DNA of 20,556 nucleotides from contig CAJUDY010000053.1 in the NCBI GenBank assembly GCA_910584945.1, positions 1-20,556 on the forward strand, given 5' to 3'. Below, in pieces: positions 8,035 to 15,274 of the stretch. How positions within the stretch are numbered: the stretch's first letter is position 1; every line of letters begins with the position of its first letter. The DNA comes from an uncultured Lachnospiraceae bacterium (GTDB lineage Bacteria; Bacillota; Clostridia; Lachnospirales; Lachnospiraceae). The position numbers and the translations under genes were made by a program. The notes beneath the pieces were generated by a model. It made no database searches. It saw only the letters and a program-made list of their open reading frames with translations, and was not told the DNA's origin.

Positions 8035-9807
8035 TTATTCCCCTGTAATCCTGGCCAGAAGATCTTCCACGGTCGTTACGGTGGTGATTCCAAGCTCCTG
8101 AATTTCTTTTGTGACATCCGACGGTACATCGTCGTCTTCATGAAGAAAGCTCTGCAGGACGCCGCCGAAGAAAAACCGATAGTTCTTACCCCGCTCAGCC
8201 GCCAGCTTCACAATCAGCTTTGCATAGGGCAGCGCCTGACCATTGTGCAGACTGACACAGATGTCTGTAATATCATTCTCGTCCGCCAGGTCCAATACAT
8301 CGATCGCTTCCAGCTGATTGCCGCCGTCCACCACATCAACACCAAACTCTTTCATCACTCCGACGATCACCGCCGCACCTGCAAAATGTACGTCTGCAGA
8401 AGCCACACAGATTCTGCGGCCTTTGAGAAGCGCCGGGTATTTGGTATCCTTCAGAAGGCGGATCTGATTTGCCAGTTCGTTTTGCGTTGCATTCCAAAGG
8501 GCCGCAGGCATCAGCGGAACAATCGTCTCATTACCGTCGTCCACAATGGAGGGATGGAAAAGCTTCTCCAGGGTAAACGGATCGATGGCTTTTAAGACTA
8601 CCATCAGCTCAATGGGATTCGTGATATCTACCCCCGCTTCTTTCAATCCGTCCAACATATAATGGAACATCTTCTCCGACAGCTCAATGGTCTGGTCACG
8701 CAGTTTCTCGATGGGCTCCCAGTTCATCAGCGGCTCCCAGTAATAGGCAACCTCTTGGGCTCTCTGGCAGGCTCCGGTCATGTCCAACATCTCCGGAACC
8801 GTAGGAATCGCCACTTTTTCTGTGATCGGAACGGATAAGAAGGAACAGCCGGTCTTAAAATGTCGTTCCGCAAGAATCAGAAGCAGGACTTCCGGAATCT
8901 GGAATCCATAGTTCGCCTGAATATGATGATCCCAGTGGCTGATCGTATCCGGATAGACGAATCCAATCCCCGGCTGGTCATCCTTGCTGAAGACCTCACT
9001 GGCCGCCAGCCACAGAGCCGTCTTGTGCATGATATTCTGAGTGAAGTTGCCGAAGCTGTAAGAATACCTCGCTTTGCACAGGTCGCTTACAATATAGCGA
9101 TCCATTCTGGCCCAGGCCAGAGAGGTGGCCAGATCGTTAAAGTACGCGCCGTAGGAATCATCCGACTGTCCATTGACAATGATTTTGTCATCGTACCTGG
9201 ACGCCACAATGCCCAGTGCCTTCACATTCTCGGTCATGTTCCAGACTTCATCCGGGCATCCAGGAGCTACCTGTACATAGGTACTGAACAGCCCGGTCCA
9301 CTGAGAACCTGCCTGAATGGAATTGATGGTGGTCTCCACGGCATTCGGCCATCCGAGATGATTGTCTCCGAATACGGGGGAGACGCTGGAGGCCATGGTG
9401 ATCGCCTCCCAGTCCTCCGGCTCGTTGAGCATAAATCCCAGAGAGATCGGCAGTCCCTCTCTTTTCTCCTTTGGAACACCTGTGATATTCTGCGGAAGCT
9501 GATGCGCCATACTGATGTTCAGCCCGGTCTCTTCATTGAACTTCTCGGCTTCCTTCATAGCCGCAACCTGTTCTTCCACGCTGGAAAGTCCGGTATTGAT
9601 CTTCCAGCACATCTCCCCTTTTTCTTTTAACTTCATTCGGTAATCCACCGGTTTCATGCCGTATTTTTTCTCAAAGGGGATGGTCTTGATCTTCAATGTC
9701 TTTCCGATCTCATAGCCATCCTGCCAGACCTTCTTCCAATCCGGAATTTCGGACGGAATCAGGCTCGCAATATAGTCCTTGTTCGCTTTGTTCAATAATT
9801 TTTTCAT
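8035..9807 (-). CDS. Adenosyl-B12-dependent mutase, glutamate-mutase-like, with fused B12-binding domain
   Basis: The 590-residue protein has a large N-terminal part (about 1-450) that reads as a TIM barrel of the glutamate mutase E/methylmalonyl-CoA mutase superfamily; the segment SVPITEKVAIPTVPE resembles the VKTPHEAIGIPT stretch of glutamate mutase E. The C-terminal 127 residues are a B12-binding Rossmann domain with the base-off/His-on signature D472-x-H474-x-x-G (DVHFAG), then SLHNG (S519) and FFGG (548-549). Classical glutamate mutase has this domain on a separate small subunit, so this is a fused version. Such enzymes use a 5'-deoxyadenosyl radical for carbon-skeleton rearrangement. 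The substrate is unknown. The gene sits 11 bp from both the lipoyl carrier and the E2 gene, which ties it to the dehydrogenase. Confidence 0.8.
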   Translation of the reverse strand: MKKLLNKANKDYIASLIPSEIPDWKKVWQDGYEIGKTLKIKTIPFEKKYGMKPVDYRMKLKEKGEMCWKINTGLSSVEEQVAAMKEAEKFNEETGLNISMAHQLPQNITGVPKEKREGLPISLGFMLNEPEDWEAITMASSVSPVFGDNHLGWPNAVETTINSIQAGSQWTGLFSTYVQVAPGCPDEVWNMTENVKALGIVASRYDDKIIVNGQSDDSYGAYFNDLATSLAWARMDRYIVSDLCKARYSYSFGNFTQNIMHKTALWLAASEVFSKDDQPGIGFVYPDTISHWDHHIQANYGFQIPEVLLLILAERHFKTGCSFLSVPITEKVAIPTVPEMLDMTGACQRAQEVAYYWEPLMNWEPIEKLRDQTIELSEKMFHYMLDGLKEAGVDITNPIELMVVLKAIDPFTLEKLFHPSIVDDGNETIVPLMPAALWNATQNELANQIRLLKDTKYPALLKGRRICVASADVHFAGAAVIVGVMKEFGVDVVDGGNQLEAIDVLDLADENDITDICVSLHNGQALPYAKLIVKLAAERGKNYRFFFGGVLQSFLHEDDDVPSDVTKEIQELGITTVTTVEDLLARITGE

Positions 9808-9818
9808 CTGTCTGCCCT

Positions 9819-10085
9819 TTATAAATACGCGGAGATATCTTCGTTCTCGTCGTCTGCCACAATCACCACCGGCGTCTGGCAGGCAACCTTCGTCCCTTCT
9901 TCCACGAGAAACTTTCTCACGATTCCGTCTACATCTGTCACTGCCTTATTGGTGATCTTGTCGGTTGTCACTTCATATAAAGCATCGCCTTCTTTGACTT
10001 TATCCCCTTCTTTGACCAAATGTTTCGCCACGGTTCCTTCTTTCATTGTCGCTCCCATTCTGGGAAGTTTAAATACTTTTACCAT
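9819..10085 (-). CDS. Stand-alone lipoyl carrier protein (single lipoyl domain)
   Basis: The 88-residue product is exactly one biotinyl/lipoyl domain: FKLPRMGATMKEGTV at the start, the modified lysine in VTTDKITN (K43) at the tip of the beta-turn, and a second half with VRKFLVEEGTKV. The Asp-Lys pair fits lipoylation rather than biotinylation, whose usual motif is MKM. In most complexes this domain is fused to the E2 catalytic domain; here it ends with a short acidic tail (DDENEDISAYL) and a stop. It lies between E1 beta and the mutase, with AGGTAGGAGAG before the ATG. It would receive the acyl group from E1 and deliver it to the E2 catalytic domain (7346-8023), then be reoxidised by E3. Confidence 0.93.
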   Translation of the reverse strand: MVKVFKLPRMGATMKEGTVAKHLVKEGDKVKEGDALYEVTTDKITNKAVTDVDGIVRKFLVEEGTKVACQTPVVIVADDENEDISAYL

Positions 10086-10104
10086 CTCTCCTACCTCTTT
10101 TCTT

Positions 10105-11085
10105 TTATGCCATCACTTTTTTGACTGCGTTGATAATGTCGTTCTTCTGCGGGAAGTAATAGTCTTCCAGACTTACCGTATACGGACATGGGATGTTCAA
10201 GGCGCCCACGCGTACGATTCCTCTGTCGAGGGTCTCGAACAGATCTTCCGCCACATTGGCCGCCAGTTCTCCGGACCATGCGCCTCTTTTTACTTCCTCG
10301 GTCACAATCACCAGCTTCCTGGTCTTTTCAATGGACCTGTATACCAGCTCTTTGTCAAAGGGGTACAGGGTCCGAGGGTCAATCACTTCCGCGCTGATTC
10401 CTTCTTTTTCCAGTTCCTCCGCGGCTTCCAGTGCTTTTAAAACACACAGACCTGTAGCTACCAATGTTACATCGCTTCCGGGCTTCTTGATGTCTGCACT
10501 GCCAAGGGGAATGGGGGAGTATACATCTTTATCCACAACGTCGCCCTTGGTCTGATACAACATCTGATGCTCAAATACCATGACCGGGTTGTCGTCCTCG
10601 ATAGAGGAAAGCAGCAGACCATACACGTCCTGAGGAGTAGACGGGTAGACAACCTTCAAACCCGGAATATGTACCAGCATGGCCTCGAGAGACTGGGAGT
10701 GCTGTGCAGCGCACTGCATGCCTCCACCGCTGGTAAGCCGTAAGGTCATGGGAACATTCATACCTCCCCCATACATATATCTGAATTTTGCCGTCTGGTT
10801 CATAATCTGATCCATACAGCATCCCATAAAATCATTGTACATAAGCTCTGCCACCGGACGCATACCCGTCAGAGCCGCTCCTGCTGACAGGCCGACGATC
10901 ATCTGCTCCGCCACCGGCGTATCGCGAACCCGCTCCTTGCCAAACTGGCGGTACAGTCCTCTGGTCGCTCCCATGGAGCCGTCTACAAAGCCTACATCCT
11001 CTCCAATGCAAAAGACGGTCGGGTCCTTCTCCATCTCAAAGCGAATCGCATCTGCCACTGCTTCCGAAAAATACATATTTCTCAT
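10105..11085 (-). CDS. TPP-dependent dehydrogenase E1 component, beta subunit (acetoin/2-oxoacid type)
   Basis: This 326-residue protein matches E1 beta subunits of acetoin, pyruvate and branched-chain 2-oxoacid dehydrogenases in length and motifs. It has GEDVG near 28-32, DTPVAE with the TPP-activating glutamate E60, the AAQHSQSLEAMLVHIPGLKVVYPSTPQD stretch split across residues 126-153 (H129 at the active site), and a transketolase C-terminal domain with RTLYPFDKE. Its ATG overlaps the stop of the alpha-subunit gene by 4 bp (ATGA), typical of coupled subunits. With alpha it forms an alpha2beta2 E1. Family resemblance does not settle whether the substrate is acetoin, a 2-oxoacid or a related ketone, so I leave the symbol empty. 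Confidence 0.93.
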   Translation of the reverse strand: MRNMYFSEAVADAIRFEMEKDPTVFCIGEDVGFVDGSMGATRGLYRQFGKERVRDTPVAEQMIVGLSAGAALTGMRPVAELMYNDFMGCCMDQIMNQTAKFRYMYGGGMNVPMTLRLTSGGGMQCAAQHSQSLEAMLVHIPGLKVVYPSTPQDVYGLLLSSIEDDNPVMVFEHQMLYQTKGDVVDKDVYSPIPLGSADIKKPGSDVTLVATGLCVLKALEAAEELEKEGISAEVIDPRTLYPFDKELVYRSIEKTRKLVIVTEEVKRGAWSGELAANVAEDLFETLDRGIVRVGALNIPCPYTVSLEDYYFPQKNDIINAVKKVMA

Positions 11086-12071
11086 GCTCTTGCCTCCTCT
11101 ACAATATCTGTGTACACATCTTCAAGCGCTGACTCTTTTGCAGGGAATGGGCTCTCCGCCGCGAATTTCACTGCGTCTTTCACCATATCCTTTACTTTCT
11201 CCTGAATCGCCTTGAAGTCTTCCTCCGTTGCCGTGCCTTCGTCCTTCAGATACTCTTCAAAACGCGGGATCGGATCATGATCCGGCTGTTTCCAAAGCTT
11301 GATCTCTTCCGGATTGCGATAGTTCTCCGGCTCTCCTTCAAAGTGCCCTCTCCAGCGGTAGGTTTTGCACTCGATATAAGTCGGACCATAACCATTTCTT
11401 GCGCGGTCGATCGCTTTTTTCGCTGCGTCGTAAACTGCCCCAAGATCATTGCCGTCCACCACTTCGCTCGGCATCGCATACCCTGCCGCACGGTCTGAGG
11501 TGTGCTCGTTGGCCATACCGTTAGTAATGCGGCAGGACACGGCGTACAGGTTATTCTCATTGACAAAGACAACCGGAAGATTCCAGAGTGTGGCAATGTT
11601 CATCGCTTCATGGAAAGATCCCTCCGCGGTCGCTCCGTCTCCGTGGAAACAGATACACACTTTGTTCGTCTTCAGCATCATCGATGAAAACGCCGCCCCG
11701 GTCGCCAGAGTGAAGCCTCCGCCTACAATTCCATTCGCGCCAAGGATTCCAAGCTCCGTATCTGCAATGTGCATGGAACCTCCTTTTCCCTTGCAGTATC
11801 CGGTCTCTTTTCCCCAAAGCTCCGCCATCATCTTGTTCATGTCCGCGCCTTTGGCGATGATATGACCATGTCCCCTGTGGGTGCTTGTGATGTAATCCCC
11901 CTCTGTGAGAGCTGCGCATACACCGGTCGCGATTGCCTCTTCGCCGATGTACAGATGTACAAATCCCAGCACATCTCCTTCTGCAAAGCTCTTCGCTGTC
12001 TGAAACTCAAATTGACGAATTTTCTGCATGGTCTCATACATTTCCAGCTTTTTTTTGCGTGATAAATTCAT
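11082..12071 (-). CDS. TPP-dependent dehydrogenase E1 component, alpha subunit (acetoin/2-oxoacid type)
   Basis: The 329-residue protein is an E1 alpha subunit: HRGHGH at 65-70, the GGSMHIAD stretch near 97-104, and the thiamine-diphosphate signature GDGA at 144-147 with the closing asparagines about 27 residues on (NENN, 171-174). The size matches the acetoin dehydrogenase alpha subunit (AcoA) better than the longer mitochondrial-type E1. The start at 12071 is chosen because AAGGAAG lies right before it; a 67-codon upstream extension overlaps the end of the previous gene in another frame and has no family match. It decarboxylates or cleaves the substrate and reductively acylates the lipoyl carrier. 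It lies 37 bp after the ASKHA gene. Confidence 0.93.
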   Translation of the reverse strand: MNLSRKKKLEMYETMQKIRQFEFQTAKSFAEGDVLGFVHLYIGEEAIATGVCAALTEGDYITSTHRGHGHIIAKGADMNKMMAELWGKETGYCKGKGGSMHIADTELGILGANGIVGGGFTLATGAAFSSMMLKTNKVCICFHGDGATAEGSFHEAMNIATLWNLPVVFVNENNLYAVSCRITNGMANEHTSDRAAGYAMPSEVVDGNDLGAVYDAAKKAIDRARNGYGPTYIECKTYRWRGHFEGEPENYRNPEEIKLWKQPDHDPIPRFEEYLKDEGTATEEDFKAIQEKVKDMVKDAVKFAAESPFPAKESALEDVYTDIVEEARA

Positions 12072-12108
12072 TTTTTTCTTCCTTGGATTTTTTATTTTTC
12101 TATCTTTA

Positions 12109-13788
12109 TCAGTTGTCTGCAAAGATCTTTCCCCCTGCCAGAACTTTAATCTGGGTTTCCAGATACTTTCCATAATCTTCATTCGTCCCTGCTTCGACTT
12201 TCCCGTCCTCTCCAATCCGAAGTTCCTCATACATGATCTGGTCTTTGTCAAGATACATGTTCCTACACTCATAACTGATATAGGAAATCTCCAGATTCTG
12301 CTCTTGGATCAACCGGACTGCCCGTTCTCTTGTAACTTCAACTCCCTTTTGCAGAGCATCCGGATACTCTTCATACTCGAATCGTTCGCTGACTGCGTGG
12401 ACCAGGTAGCCTCCCCCTTCCTCACCAGGCCGTATGACTGCTTCTACTTCCACGCTTACCCCGGAGGTTGCCGCTCCGACTGCATTTGCCACTTCATAAT
12501 GCCTTGGGACCATTAGATTAAAATTATGTTTTTTCTGAACAATCCGATACCAGGATTCTGCCGGCGCGCCAATCGCACTGATCGGAAATTTAATCCTTCG
12601 ATATCTTTTTAAATTGTCGTAAATCTTTTCGATGATCGCTTCCTTTGCCTGAAACACATATCCATCCGCATCCTCTCCCGAATCTGCAAGCCCGGCCTGT
12701 TCCATAATCGCGTCGACTGACTTCCTGCGGTCCCACTGCACAAACTCTCCGGTATAGTGAAGGATATCCGTGGGGGTTACATGATGTTCTCCCCCGCGGC
12801 AGGCGGGGAGCAGCCGCTCCGGCCCCACCCTCACACAGCCGTTCTCCATGCGGATCTCGCTGTCCCCTCCGAGACCATAGGTATAAAGCTTCGCGGACTT
12901 GATGCGGATCTTCCAGCCGCCCACTATAGCTCCGTCTTGGGAGAGCTCTACTCTTTTATTGCGGACAATTCCGATATCCGTCGTTGTGCCGCCCATATCG
13001 ACCACCACCGCGTCCTTGACTCCGGTAAGATTGATCGCGCCGATAATGCTTGCTGCAGGTCCGGACAGCACTGTGTCAACCGGAGTACTCCTGATGGAGT
13101 CGATTCTGGCGATGGTGCCATCCCCCTTAACTACGAAGATCGGCACCTCGATCTTCTGCTCTTCCAGAATCGTCTTGATGGCCTTTATGAACTGATCAAT
13201 AATCGGCAGAAGCCCTGCATTCACAACCGCCGTATTGGTGCGTTCCAGATACCCCAGTTCTGACACCAATTCATGTCCGCATACCACAGGAAGATCGCAC
13301 AGGTTCTGAATGACCGCCTTCACTCTTTGCTCAAGAATTGGGTTCCTCACACTGGCCTGACCGGATACCGCAAAGGATTCCACATGCGGAAGAAGCTTTT
13401 TTACCGCTCTCTTTACTTCCTCTTTATCAATGTCCCGTATGATTCTTCCCTTAATATTTACCTTCCCATCGACCGCAAGGGCCTCCTCTGTCGCCAGCTT
13501 CCCCGCCGGCGCCCCTCCGATCATCAGAAGACCGATGGTTCCGATCTTGCCTTCTACAATGGCATTGGTCGCCAGCGTTGTGGACAAAACAACTTTTTCA
13601 ATTTTTTCAATATCTGAATCTGACAGCTTCAAGCCCATAAGGCTGTTGCGGATCCCTTCTTCCAGCTTTTCATGCGTCGTAATCGCCTTGGCCTTACGCC
13701 TGATACAATCCGCCCCCTGTATCGTCGTGTCCAGCAAAACTGCATCTGTGTACGTTCCCCCAGTGTCAATCCCAATTACATATGGCAT
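12109..13788 (-). CDS. Hydantoinase/oxoprolinase-family ASKHA ATPase
   Basis: The 559-residue protein has the N-terminal hydantoinase A/oxoprolinase signatures: GIDTGGTYTD (6-15), STTLATNAIVEGK (69-81), LSGPAASIIGA (241-251) and DMGGTTTDIG (264-273), which form an actin-like ATPase fold. It is shorter than ATP-dependent hydantoinases and oxoprolinases (about 650-700 residues), and no HyuB/methylhydantoinase B partner lies nearby. The ATG at 13788 is chosen because GGAGGTG lies 7 nt upstream; an in-frame GTG at 13797 overlaps that site. As first gene of the operon it could be an amidohydrolase-like ATPase acting on the substrate. It could also be a reactivation ATPase for the B12 mutase, as the ASKHA protein MutL/GlmL is thought to be in glutamate mutase operons. 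That link is inference. Confidence 0.8.
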   Translation of the reverse strand: MPYVIGIDTGGTYTDAVLLDTTIQGADCIRRKAKAITTHEKLEEGIRNSLMGLKLSDSDIEKIEKVVLSTTLATNAIVEGKIGTIGLLMIGGAPAGKLATEEALAVDGKVNIKGRIIRDIDKEEVKRAVKKLLPHVESFAVSGQASVRNPILEQRVKAVIQNLCDLPVVCGHELVSELGYLERTNTAVVNAGLLPIIDQFIKAIKTILEEQKIEVPIFVVKGDGTIARIDSIRSTPVDTVLSGPAASIIGAINLTGVKDAVVVDMGGTTTDIGIVRNKRVELSQDGAIVGGWKIRIKSAKLYTYGLGGDSEIRMENGCVRVGPERLLPACRGGEHHVTPTDILHYTGEFVQWDRRKSVDAIMEQAGLADSGEDADGYVFQAKEAIIEKIYDNLKRYRRIKFPISAIGAPAESWYRIVQKKHNFNLMVPRHYEVANAVGAATSGVSVEVEAVIRPGEEGGGYLVHAVSERFEYEEYPDALQKGVEVTRERAVRLIQEQNLEISYISYECRNMYLDKDQIMYEELRIGEDGKVEAGTNEDYGKYLETQIKVLAGGKIFADN

Positions 13789-13877
13789 GTTCCCCACCTC
13801 CGTATCGACTTGTTTTCTATGTTTCGCTTTTACTTTTGTTATTATTTACGTTTTATCTTGCCGTAACTGTTGATACA

Positions 13878-13906
13878 AGTATATGGTTTTGTCTTTTGTT
13901 TGTCAA
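13878..13906 (-). promoter_or_regulatory. Sigma-A promoter of the main operon
   Basis: On the minus strand, TTGACA (complement of 13901-13906) and TATACT (complement of 13878-13883) are separated by exactly 17 bp. Transcription would begin near 13871, giving an 83-nt leader before the hydantoinase-like gene, with an operator-like repeat at its start. I see no riboswitch fold in that leader. Confidence 0.8.
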
Positions 13907-14001
13907 TATGTTTTTTTATTTTCTTTCTTAAATTTTAAAATTATGCATTTTATACAAAGATTTACCATATTTTTTATGGAAATTTATGGTTGCCGTTTCA
14001 C

Positions 14002-14030
14002 TTGACAATTTCGTCCTTTTCTATTATAAT
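14002..14030 (+). promoter_or_regulatory. Sigma-A promoter of the ROK regulator gene
   Basis: TTGACA at 14002-14007 and TATAAT at 14025-14030 are both perfect and 17 bp apart. The expected start near 14037 falls inside the second TCTTGCCGTAA copy, suggesting autorepression. An AAGGAGGA at 14066-14073 precedes the ATG at 14081. Confidence 0.88.
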
Positions 14031-14080
14031 AAGTCTTGCCGTAAGTTTTTGTTATTTGGATTAAAAAGGAGGATTCTATT

Positions 14081-15106
14081 ATGGATACGCCTATCAGAAA
14101 TACGATGCTTTTAAAGCAGCAGAATAAGGAATTAATCATCTCCGCTTTTCGAGAAATCGGACAGGGTACAAGAAATGAAATCGCCCAGCTTACCGGCTTA
14201 AGCATATCTACCTGCGGAAATATCATCCGCGAACTAATTAAATCCGGAGAACTGACCCAGGTAAGCATGGCTCCTTCCCAAGGAGGGCGCCCCTCCAAAA
14301 TCTACCTTTATAATGCCAATACTTCTCTGGCGATGGCGATTTCACTTGTAGCAAACGGGCAGTCAAACCAGATCGAAATTGCTGTTGTAAATCTTTCCGG
14401 AAATGTTTTGGTAAGAGAATCCTATATCAAACCCCAGCATCATCTTACGATGGAATTTCTGGATTCTTTGATCGCCAAGCAGTTTCAGGAAATGCCAAAT
14501 ATTCATGTAATCGGGATCGGAATCCCGGGTATGGTGGTTCACGGAGAAGTCCTGTATTGTGATATCGAAGAATTGGAACACCTGAACCTGCATAAATTGC
14601 TGGAGGAAAAGTATCAGGTAAAGATCTTTATTGACAATGAGATGCATTTTAAGACGTTTGGATACTATCAGGTTCATTCCCGCATGGAACTGAAGAACTA
14701 CGCTCTTTTGAATGTGCCGGAACACTTCACCTACGGCGCTGGATTTATGGTAAACGGGCAGCTGCTCCGAGGCAATGCCAACTTTTCCGGAGAAATCAAC
14801 TATTTGCCCTATGTCACCTCCAGAGAGGATTTGATTGAACATTGCTCGGAAGATCATACTTTTGTAGAGCTAATCAGCAAAGTCATCATTACCATTATCA
14901 CTATCACAGACCCTCGTTACATTGTTCTGTGCGGATACCGCTTTTCCGAACAGCTGGTCGCTCAGATTCGGGAGTCCGTCAGCCGCACTCTGCCACCCCA
15001 GCTGCTCCCGGATTTTCGTCTCCAGCAGGATATTTCTGACGAATACCTGACCGGTATTATCAGTGTGGCTTTGAATCTCTTAACCGATAAAAAACCTTAT
15101 ATGTAA
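14081..15106 (+). CDS. ROK-family transcriptional regulator (NagC/XylR-like)
   Basis: The 341-residue protein begins with a winged helix-turn-helix (about 15-60; GTRNEIAQLTGLSISTCGNI), joined through GGRPSK to a ROK-type sugar-kinase-like fold. That fold shows GIGIPGMV (145-152), FIDNEM (183-188) and GAGFMVNGQLLRGN (219-232) followed by SGEI. The zinc-binding CxCGxxGCxE segment of active ROK kinases is not seen, as in some regulator-only members. ROK repressors typically lift off DNA when they bind a sugar or sugar phosphate. It is divergent from the big operon, and shared repeats mark both promoters, so it is the natural regulator of that operon and of itself. A terminator follows the gene. 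Confidence 0.85.
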   Translation: MDTPIRNTMLLKQQNKELIISAFREIGQGTRNEIAQLTGLSISTCGNIIRELIKSGELTQVSMAPSQGGRPSKIYLYNANTSLAMAISLVANGQSNQIEIAVVNLSGNVLVRESYIKPQHHLTMEFLDSLIAKQFQEMPNIHVIGIGIPGMVVHGEVLYCDIEELEHLNLHKLLEEKYQVKIFIDNEMHFKTFGYYQVHSRMELKNYALLNVPEHFTYGAGFMVNGQLLRGNANFSGEINYLPYVTSREDLIEHCSEDHTFVELISKVIITIITITDPRYIVLCGYRFSEQLVAQIRESVSRTLPPQLLPDFRLQQDISDEYLTGIISVALNLLTDKKPYM

Positions 15107-15123
15107 AGCTGTCTTTTTCTCCG

Positions 15124-15147
15124 GGCTCTGCGAATGCAGGGCCTTTT
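15124..15147 (+). terminator. Intrinsic terminator after the ROK regulator
   Basis: An 8-bp stem GGCTCTGC (15124-15131)/GCAGGGCC (15136-15143), with one G-T wobble and a GAAT loop, is followed by TTTT. It lies 18 bp after the regulator's stop codon. Confidence 0.75.
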
Positions 15148-15227
15148 CATAACTTCTTTCTTTTTCCTACTTTGTCTTAAAAAGTGAGACAATCTTCTCC
15201 ATATCACTTTCAGGCACCAACTTCTTC

Positions 15228-15236
15228 TGCTATAAT
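15228..15236 (+). promoter_or_regulatory. Extended -10 promoter for the CxxC membrane protein gene
   Basis: TGCTATAAT is an extended -10 (TG at 15228-15229, TATAAT at 15231-15236). The -35 region is poor, which extended -10 promoters tolerate. The ATG at 15275 is preceded by AAGGGGA. Confidence 0.6.
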
Positions 15237-15274
15237 AGGACTAAAATTGGTTCGTAAGATAAGGGGAAGCGAGT

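Larger units (their letters stand above)
13856..14044. promoter_or_regulatory. Repeated operator candidates, TCTTGCCGTAA, in the divergent control region
   Basis: The 11-mer TCTTGCCGTAA occurs at 13856-13866 and at 14034-14044; the core TTGCCGT occurs once more at 13990-13996. The second copy reads as an imperfect palindrome, CTTGC-C-GTAAG; around the first, TTACG (13846-13850) faces CGTAA (13862-13866). Copy 1 falls just after the expected start of the minus-strand operon transcript, copy 2 on the expected start of the regulator transcript. This placement fits repression of both promoters by the adjacent ROK-type protein. No binding evidence can be seen beyond repetition and position. Confidence 0.6.

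Noticed and set aside
8860..9630. Plus-strand open frame of 256 codons opposite the B12 mutase
   Set aside because: It is antisense to a gene with clear motifs, has low-complexity His/Arg-rich content typical of reverse-strand shadows, and no ribosome binding site.
11082..12272. Longer E1 alpha starting at 12272
   Set aside because: The extra 67 residues overlap the preceding gene, lack family similarity, and the start at 12071 has a good ribosome binding site.
13789..13871. Riboswitch (for example cobalamin) in the operon leader
   Set aside because: The leader is only about 83 nt and shows none of the conserved B12-box or other riboswitch core sequences I can recognise.
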